From the NCBI GenBank assembly GCA_963676095.1, contig OY781040.1, positions 1 through 64,000 on the forward strand: a DNA stretch of 64,000 bases, read 5' to 3'. The notes beneath the pieces were generated by a model. The model was given only the letters and a program-made list of their open reading frames with translations, was not told where the DNA came from and did no database searches. The position numbers and the translations under genes were made by a program. Source of the DNA: G963676095 sp963676095. Its GTDB lineage: Bacteria; Bacteroidota; Bacteroidia; Bacteroidales; Prolixibacteraceae. Below are positions 8,093 to 15,800 of the stretch, piece after piece. Every line of letters starts with the position of its first letter. Position 1 is the first letter of the stretch.

Positions 8093-8460
8093 GGTTTTCC
8101 GTATTTATTGATTACTTCTTTCATTTTTTCAACGATCTTTTGTTGAAGTTCATCAGCTTTATCAAAGTTCCCGTCATCATCAGATTTTTGTTCCATCTTT
8201 CTCAGGTTGGAGATATTTTTATCCATCATGTAAATGGCCATATAATCATCCATCCGGGAGTCTTTTGAAAGTTCCATTGCCTTTTCACTTTCCTGATGGT
8301 TTATTGCATCATTGACCATGCGGATATGAATGGTGGCATCCTGTACTATTTTATTATAGTCACTTTCCAGGTTATCTTTTCTGGCCGATTTATTTACATG
8401 AAAACCGATCCCGTGGGTGAGCGCATCAAAAGCATCCAGGTCCCCCATTGCATAAGCCAT
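8089..8460 (-). CDS. Displaced C-terminal part of the polyvalent protein (after frameshift)
   Basis: 123 residues from the first ATG (8460), but coding sense clearly continues upstream: between 8530 and 8461 the same frame reads W-D-E-I-P-S-F-I-L-D-Q-L-R-G-W-T-P-V-P-V-Q with no stop and no ATG/GTG/TTG. That stretch follows naturally from the end of the preceding giant protein (G-T-P-G-D-N-G-P-P) if one +1 shift is made in the run of six C residues just before its TGA stop at 8531. S-F-x-x-x-x-L followed by P-x-P is how LPD38-type C-termini of polyvalent proteins continue. The remainder is a helical, charged tail. It overlaps the portal gene by 4 nt. It is either the real 3' end of the giant gene (programmed shift, mutation or assembly error) or a separately started small protein. 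Confidence 0.6.
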   Translation of the reverse strand: MAYAMGDLDAFDALTHGIGFHVNKSARKDNLESDYNKIVQDATIHIRMVNDAINHQESEKAMELSKDSRMDDYMAIYMMDKNISNLRKMEQKSDDDGNFDKADELQQKIVEKMKEVINKYGKP

Positions 8461-8530
8461 TGCATTTTGGACCGGTACCGGGGTCCAGCCTCTCAGCTGA
8501 TCAAGTATAAATGAGGGGATCTCATCCCAT

Positions 8531-11500
8531 TCAAGGGGGGCCGTTATCCCCGGGTGTGCCCCATTTATTAAGGTGCCCCCTTAATTTTCCGCCCTTAGGT
8601 TCCCCCACCCGGTAACCTTCCCTGTCATTGGAACGGGTATAAACCCCTTTGTTATCAATTCCCAATAACTCTGGAAGCGTAGTATAACGTTTCCCCTGCC
8701 AGTTAGTCCCTTCCAGTACGCCAAGGGCCGTACCGGTTAAAATGCTCCCCTTGTTTTTCGCTGATTGCAGGGGGAACATGATAAACTTAACCGGGTCTTT
8801 GAAATGCCCCAGGATTGAAAAGTAATAACTGACATCCCCCTTCGCCTCTTCCGGCGCTCCGCTTCCCAATGCGTTATGGAGGGGGGTTATATCCACGGAA
8901 AGCCAATTGAGCCTTTCCGGGTCCTCAAAAGCATTTTTATAAATCCGTTCAACGGCATCCCGGTAACTTTCTTCCTCCTTGTCATTACGGTCCCATAAAG
9001 CCATCAGCAAATTAAGGGCTACTGAAGTAAAGGCGGTCCTTAAAAAGGCCCTGAACCAGAATTTCTGGTTCATATGCCTTTCTTCCCTGGAACCGGCTGC
9101 AATCGCATTGACCATGGTCCGGATGTTCGATTCGGTCCAGTCCGGGGCCAGGGCCAGCAACCGGAATACATGCTGTGTGACAGGATTCCTTCCCATTCGC
9201 TGTAAATGGAGCCCGCCAAAATCATTATTGATTAATTCGGCAACCATTTTTGCAATCAGGTTGTGGTCCATTTCCGGATGTTTCTGCAACATCTCTTTAT
9301 ATTCCAATAAAGCAGCTTTTACTTTTAATCCGGCTCCGTATTTATTGAATAGAAAATTAGTATGTTGTTCATGTAAATTGAGGATTTTTTGTCTTACAGC
9401 CGGTAATATATTATGATTGTCAAGATATCTTCCTATTCTTGATTTTTCCTTAAAATACATTTCGTCCCAGTCCTGGATCCGTCCAACCGTCAGTCCATTG
9501 CGGATTAATTGCCCGACCTCCGGCTTCATTTCATAAAGGCTTTTCAATCCATCTTTATACGCTTTTATCGGGTTGATATTTTTCCATTTCGCTGCCCCCG
9601 CGAGCATGTATGACCTTGCAAATGCCATGTGATGGAAAAATGACCAGGAAAGAATTGTCGATTTTAAAACTGCATTAAACCGGGTCAGGGCCTGAACCCA
9701 GCCCGGCCCCTTTGATGTCCCTAAAATATTATTTAATCTACGGGCTATTTTTGATGGTGCATAAACCTTTTTCCTTTCAAGGACGCTGCCGTCTTCCGCA
9801 ATTGAGAAATTTTCCCCCTTATACCCGCTTCCTGTTCCGACTGTTTTTACCTTTACCCATTTCCTGAAATTCGGATGTTTGATCTCTTCATATCCGGGCA
9901 TGGGGTAGGTGGTGAAAAGAGGTTCCCCTTCCGGACCTTGTAACTGAAGGCCAAATTCCATCAGGTGACGGTTTTCAATCACATTATTGATCTCGGTACG
10001 GAGAATCTGAAGGTTATTGGTAGCCCCTTCTATTTTCAGGTTATACCCGTTGGCCCAACCTTCAATGATTGTCCCCAACGTCCTTTTTTTCGCGTGACGG
10101 GTTGATGTCCCGAATTTTCGCCAGAACTCGGTTGCCTGTTTCTCCGGGATGTCCCAGCTCCTTGCAACGTAGTTATCCAGCACATTGCTGATAATTTCTT
10201 CATCAAGCGCTTTTTGCCCGATAATATCGTATTCCTGTCGTATGTCCCAGGCTATTTTTTTCTGTTCCGGAGATAAATTCCGGGCAATATTGACCAACTG
10301 TTTTTGCCCCGGATTGAGTTTGTCCCAGTATTTTTCCGCATCTGCCGGGGAGGCAAGCATATCCAGGTAGATATGGATGGCCCGGTCAATATCTTTCCAT
10401 GTTTTGGCCCCTCCCGGATGTCCTTTAAACGATTTCTTTATCCGGTCCTGTTGTTTCGTGGCATCAATGGTCGCTTTGGCCGCCTCTATATCCCTGTTCC
10501 CGAACCAGGGATCTTCAATCCTGTTATAGATATCCCGTAGCGGATCTTTCTTTTTATCGTATTCCGGCTGGCTTTCTTTTACAATACTTGGGTCTTCCGG
10601 GTTAAAACCGCCGTTATTTTCGGTCGCTGATTTGATCTGGGAAGGATTTAACGCTACTATTTGCGACAAATCGTTTAGCATCAAACCGTCATAACCTTGT
10701 TTCTCAAACTGGTCCAGCATCTCATCGGTAGCCCAGTAGCCGATATCCTCGATGACATCTTTTTCTTCAGGCGATAATATCCGGGGGTTTTTGATTGATA
10801 AATACACGGGCATTATGCTGCCTGTCCCTCCGGCAAATGTATTGGCCATATCAATATCTTTTGTGAAATACCATAACCGGTGCTTATTTGACAAGGGCTT
10901 TTTTTCCACTCCTTTTCCAAAAACATCAAAATCCTTTGTTGTCCCGTGATACACCACCAGCGGCCTTCCCTGGCCGTCAACTACTTTCGATGATTTTACT
11001 TGCAAAATATCAAGCAACCGCTTATCTTTGTTACTGGTTATTGAGGGTGGACTTGATATTCCACTATTCTGACCAAAAGGGAAAACTTCCTGTTGTCGCG
11101 GCGGACTTGTTATCCGTGCAGCTTCATCGAGAAGTTTTCCTTTTTCTATTTGAGTTAATGAATGATCATAATACCTGCTCCCGTCCCTGTCGACTGCAAT
11201 AACCGATTTTACAGTATAATCGGCCCCGCCTATTTTCAATCCTGACACATAATACCGGTATTCTTTAATATTGGGATGTTTTTCGGTATCTTCATTAGCT
11301 GCCGTATCAATATAAATTGCGTTTTCAATTATCTGGGGAATAGCTGCAATAGTTTGTAAATGTGCCTTATCAAAACTGTCATGCCGCAATATCTCACCGA
11401 TCCCATTTCTTGCCAGCAGTACTTTTTCTCCTGTATCTTTATTTGTATAGTTCCCTCTTAATGATTTGCCGTATTCAAGAGCGTTTGCCCTATACTCTTT

Positions 11501-12862
11501 CAAATCTTCGCTGGAGGCAAACTCCTTCCCTGTAATTTCAATAGGTTTTGAATTCCTGAGTTTTTCAATCCTCTTTGCTTTTTCTGAATCAGAAAACCAT
11601 TTCCAGAAGTTTTTAATCCCCATCACGGAAGGATGGATCAGCTCTCCCAGGCTGTTCCTTGCCGGCCTGTCGGTCCCGTTTACTTTTATTTTTTCAGGAA
11701 TGTAGGACTTTGAACTTAAGGCCTCGCTCAGGGATTTTGGCTTATTTTCATAGGGCTCGTCCTGCTCCCATAATGTCTGTAATGAGGGCCATTTGCTGTT
11801 TTTGGTCATAAACAGTTCACTGCGCCCTTTACCGGTATTTATCAGGTCGATTGTCCCTTCCGGCAATCTTGTCCCGCTGAAATCAAAACTGCCGTCATGG
11901 ATAACTGCCAGCCTGGATCCAAGGTGGTCCCCTAATCCTTTTTCGGCTAACCCGGCAACAGACCCGGGCGTCGAATTCTCAGGGAAAGGGTCGTATGCGT
12001 TAATGGCCAGGTTCGGGGAGAAGTAAATGACCGCCCCGTTGTAGCCCCTTTCATTCAATAAGGCCTGCGCTATTTCCATCAACCGTTTGGGGGCGTCCCC
12101 TCCGGACGGGAGCTTTTCCCGCTCTGAAAATAATTTTGGCACAGGGTTTTTATACTCATAGCGTTCCACACTATACCGGAGGTATTCCTCAAGGTCTTCG
12201 TTATCTTTTGCGTTTCCCAGGAAGGGGGTACCGGAAAGGTTAATGTACCTGAATTCATTGTGGTCAATGACAACATGCCCCAGCAGGTTGACCCCCTCCG
12301 GCTTAAGGACATTGGCGCATGCTACCGTCACATAAATATCCTGTGAGGATGGTACGGAATTCCCCGACGGGTGGTTATGCAGAAAGTACATGCCATTGGC
12401 CCCGTATTTCTTGTATAATGAGGAAATAGTTTCAGGATCGCTGAACTGTGATATCCCCGTCTGGTTAAGGGTGGTCGCAGTGCTCCCGACAATTACCCCG
12501 TCATGGACAAAAATAACGTGCGCTTTTTCAATATACGGGGAACGGTGGATGGCCCATAAATCGGCAAGGTCCTGCGGGGAGTTTACTTTCTGGCCGATAA
12601 CATCTACATACCCCGATTCTTTGAACCCGTCGAATACGGTCCTTTGCTTAACCTTCGGTATGCTGTCCGGGTTTCGCACTCGTCCAGGATCAGTTTCTCT
12701 CCCGGTTGGAGTTCTTTTCCTGTTCCTATTAATTCGGAGCACAGGCGTGTTTTCGAGTCCGGACAGGGTTTTTCTGACTGCTTCCGATTGTTTTTCCCTG
12801 GAGCCATAAGCGTTACTGATTTCTTCACTCTTCTTTACGTGCCCCTTCGGGGTTTGTTTCAA
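8531..12862 (-). CDS. Phage polyvalent protein: JAB peptidase, LPD3/PBECR-like, ADP-ribosyltransferase, LPD38-like
   Basis: 1443 residues, a giant multi-domain protein of the polyvalent class, believed to enter the host with phage DNA and disarm defences. Domains in order: basic disordered N-terminus (1-75); RadC-like JAB metallopeptidase (about 75-215) with the JAMM motif H-N-H-P-S-G-N-S-V-P-S-S-Q-D near 162; an unassigned segment; an LPD3/PBECR-like region (about 440-570) from I-E-I-T-G-K-E-F to Y-Y-D-H-S-L-T; an ADP-ribosyltransferase of the ART-PolyVal type (about 635-760) opening with V-V-Y-H-G-T-T-K-D-F-D-V-F and closing with N-P-E-D-P-S-I; a long helical region; and an LPD38-like C-terminus (from about 1237, L-A-L-A-P-D-W-T-E-S-N). 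The start overlaps the previous giant gene by 38 nt. The end is probably a frameshift: see 8089-8530. Family names are from memory of domain patterns. Confidence 0.8.
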   Translation of the reverse strand: MKQTPKGHVKKSEEISNAYGSREKQSEAVRKTLSGLENTPVLRINRNRKRTPTGRETDPGRVRNPDSIPKVKQRTVFDGFKESGYVDVIGQKVNSPQDLADLWAIHRSPYIEKAHVIFVHDGVIVGSTATTLNQTGISQFSDPETISSLYKKYGANGMYFLHNHPSGNSVPSSQDIYVTVACANVLKPEGVNLLGHVVIDHNEFRYINLSGTPFLGNAKDNEDLEEYLRYSVERYEYKNPVPKLFSEREKLPSGGDAPKRLMEIAQALLNERGYNGAVIYFSPNLAINAYDPFPENSTPGSVAGLAEKGLGDHLGSRLAVIHDGSFDFSGTRLPEGTIDLINTGKGRSELFMTKNSKWPSLQTLWEQDEPYENKPKSLSEALSSKSYIPEKIKVNGTDRPARNSLGELIHPSVMGIKNFWKWFSDSEKAKRIEKLRNSKPIEITGKEFASSEDLKEYRANALEYGKSLRGNYTNKDTGEKVLLARNGIGEILRHDSFDKAHLQTIAAIPQIIENAIYIDTAANEDTEKHPNIKEYRYYVSGLKIGGADYTVKSVIAVDRDGSRYYDHSLTQIEKGKLLDEAARITSPPRQQEVFPFGQNSGISSPPSITSNKDKRLLDILQVKSSKVVDGQGRPLVVYHGTTKDFDVFGKGVEKKPLSNKHRLWYFTKDIDMANTFAGGTGSIMPVYLSIKNPRILSPEEKDVIEDIGYWATDEMLDQFEKQGYDGLMLNDLSQIVALNPSQIKSATENNGGFNPEDPSIVKESQPEYDKKKDPLRDIYNRIEDPWFGNRDIEAAKATIDATKQQDRIKKSFKGHPGGAKTWKDIDRAIHIYLDMLASPADAEKYWDKLNPGQKQLVNIARNLSPEQKKIAWDIRQEYDIIGQKALDEEIISNVLDNYVARSWDIPEKQATEFWRKFGTSTRHAKKRTLGTIIEGWANGYNLKIEGATNNLQILRTEINNVIENRHLMEFGLQLQGPEGEPLFTTYPMPGYEEIKHPNFRKWVKVKTVGTGSGYKGENFSIAEDGSVLERKKVYAPSKIARRLNNILGTSKGPGWVQALTRFNAVLKSTILSWSFFHHMAFARSYMLAGAAKWKNINPIKAYKDGLKSLYEMKPEVGQLIRNGLTVGRIQDWDEMYFKEKSRIGRYLDNHNILPAVRQKILNLHEQHTNFLFNKYGAGLKVKAALLEYKEMLQKHPEMDHNLIAKMVAELINNDFGGLHLQRMGRNPVTQHVFRLLALAPDWTESNIRTMVNAIAAGSREERHMNQKFWFRAFLRTAFTSVALNLLMALWDRNDKEEESYRDAVERIYKNAFEDPERLNWLSVDITPLHNALGSGAPEEAKGDVSYYFSILGHFKDPVKFIMFPLQSAKNKGSILTGTALGVLEGTNWQGKRYTTLPELLGIDNKGVYTRSNDREGYRVGEPKGGKLRGHLNKWGTPGDNGPP

Positions 12863-15800
12863 CTGGGGCCGCCCTGTTTGACGGCCCTGTCTCTGTTTGT
12901 CCGGGTCCTTCTACTTCTTTTGGTGTTTGAAGTACTCGACCTGTTTCAGCCTTTTCTCCGCCTGCTGTTTCGACAGGTTGTCCTTGCTCAGGGGTTTGCC
13001 CTTTTCGGATACTACTTTGTACCCCTTCGATGTCTGTTTGATCATTTTGATTATTGTTTGATGGTGAAATATTCTCTTTTTTTGTAGAAATAGCATCAAT
13101 AAAATACAGGTTGCCATCATCGCCCTGAATGACATTTTTAAGGTGTAAGTCTTCAACTTTATATTGATTATTTTCGAAGGCATCAAGCCCTGCAGGCCCC
13201 ATCCCGAATTTATCTTTCATATATTGGGATATCCTGTTTTGTTGTTCGTCCAATGTCTCAGGAGATATGGCCAGCCTGCTAAGGAGCTTTCCTTTTACAA
13301 ATGGTTGTGACAATACAAAAGACAGTCCTTTGTCTGTATTTGTGAAACCAATTATATTATAAGCTGTTTCAGGGAATAACTCATTAAATGCTAAAACACG
13401 GTTATTGAGAAAGTCTAATGGGGTTTTACTGTACTTCTGGTAATTGACAACCTTAATGATGTTTGCATTTGATTTATCAACATAAACATCTGCTTCTTTA
13501 CCAGATGGATACTTTATCGATGTAATAGCGGATATTTGATCAGGAGTAAACCAAATGCCACTTTGTCCTGCGTAATTTTTTAGCTCTTCTTCTTGTTCGG
13601 ATTTGCTTGACCGTGTGCTTCGAAGTGTTCCTGTGCCACCTTCGCCATTTCCTCCGAGGATAGAGGCGATTTCTGCCATTCTTGAATTGACTTCATCTTG
13701 GCTTCGCTTGCTTCTTGGTGCGCCTTGCTCAGGTATTTCATTGGTCGCATTTTCTACAAAGTTATTATTTTCTTTAATTGCTGCGTATCCGGCAAACGGT
13801 TTTTGTTTCCTGGTCCCGTTTCCGGCCCACTCTTTGAACTTGTCCATCGAGGTTTCCGTAATCCGGCCAAGGCCTTTCCAGCCCGGCTGGTAGTTGCTTA
13901 AATAAGCCTCTTTAGCCTGCGCTTCATGGTCAAAGCCGATCATTGCCTTGTGCTCGTCAAACTTCCCGGTCTTCGGATCGACCTGGTCAATGACAAAGAC
14001 TTTATCCGAGTCGGGGTTATCCCCCAGGAAAATATCGATATGGTCGCCGTCCTTGCCTTTTGTCCCGCGGATGTACCCGTAGGTGTTGTTCATTTTTGTC
14101 GACCATTTATTTCCCTCCCGGTCGGTACCGGAGCGGACAGACCCCTTGGGGTTTTCGATGGTCACATCCAGGCCCCGGACTTTGACATGGCCCATCTTGT
14201 AATTGCCCGCTTCTTTTTGTGCTTCTGTAGGTCTTTGGTTGGCCTCCCTTTCGGCATCCTTTATTTTGGTCCGTTCGGCTGCCTTTTCAAGGGCTTCTTC
14301 AATGGGGAGCTTAATTCCTGTTTCTTCCCGTAATTCTCCTTCAGGGTTTCCAGGTTCTTTAGATTTCTCAGTTTCAGGTAAGCTTTCACCTGTTCCGGCG
14401 ATGGCTGTTCCTGGTTTGGTTGTTTGTTCTCCTGCTGTTCCATTTTTATTCTCGTTTTTAAAGATGATATTTCCGTATTGGTTTAATAACTCAGGGGTCA
14501 GCTGCCCTTCATTGACCGACCGGGCAACATCTTCCGGGATGATCAAGGCTTTCTGCCTGTCGTCTTCAGAAAGGTTGTTGTTGATCAGGGAAGTATATTC
14601 TTCCAGGGGGATTTCTGCCCCGGGGAAGCCGGTTTTACGGTCTGCTTTCAGCCTGACAACGCCCGACTGGTGAATGTTTTCAATCTCATCCAGGAGATGG
14701 TTGGCCGTTACGGTTTTTTTTTCGGCCTGTATATCCAGGATCCCCTGGTTCACTTCTTTCGGGGCCAGGCCCCCCAGTTCCATCCCTTCAACGTTGGAAG
14801 GTACCAGCATGGAGGAAGCAAGATCCTGGACCTCCTGGTCATAATCCTTCAGCGACCGGTGGCCCTGGATCTCGTCATTACCTGGCCGCTCTGCCGTTTT
14901 CCTGATTTCTGTCCCGTTTTTATAGATCCGGATCCCGTTCCCGTTTTCATATTTGACATTATAGCCCAGTTCCGAGGCCAGCTGCATAATAGGCTGCGTG
15001 TTTGTCCTGCGCCTTTCCGCAGGGGATGACTGGTTGTAGGACTGCATCATACTGACCAGCCTGTCATGCTTTTTATTGGTTTCATTGCGGGCCTGGCCTG
15101 CCTGTTTTCTAAATTCATCTGTTTTGGATAAGTAGGCCTGTTCTGTTTCCGGGTCATTTTCAACCTGAAGCTCCCGGAGTTTCTCAATTGATTTTGCCGT
15201 GTCGATACGGGACAGGGCCCGGTCTTTGGAAACTTTCTTTCCCTTGATGGTATAAGCCGGTTCCGGGGCAGGGAATTTCTTTTCAATAAGCCCGCTCAGC
15301 TTTTTGTCATTATTGATCCGGAGCCCCTGCAGGTCGTCCAGGCTTTCGGCATCCTCAATAATCCCTGCTGCATAGTCCGGGCTTACTTCCTTGCCGTTGT
15401 ATTCGTAGGAAGGTTTTGTTTCCTGCTCAACCTGTTGTTTTAGCTCCGGGTTGACCTGGCTGTTTTTAGGCCTTATCTGAATATTTTTGACGACGGTCTG
15501 CTGCGTTGGCCTCTGGAACCTGCTTTGCGCCGGCACTTCAACCTGCTCTTTGTCTGCAACAACTTCCCAGTCCGGGTTGTCCTTAAGTTCCTTTTCCAGC
15601 AGGGGAAGGGCTTTATCAAGGGGCATCTTTTCATTGGGGACAAGGGTTAACGAGCCGTCCTGTCCTTCCGTGAAATCATAGGCCTGGTTTCCGATTTTTT
15701 CGGTTTCTACCTTTGTCGCCTGCGCTGGTTGTCCCGGCTGTTCCGGGGGGATTATTTCATCCTTTTTGACCGTAATCGCATTCCCTGTTTTATTATCAAA

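Noticed and set aside
12604..12828. 74-codon frame overlapping the start of the second giant gene
   Set aside because: No recognised motif and it runs through the conserved region before the JAB domain; treated as chance.
14261..14443. 60-codon frame nested in the 1715-residue giant gene
   Set aside because: Plausible helical composition, but no motif I recognise; the overlapping frame explains it equally well, so only the 12911-13045 frame is called.
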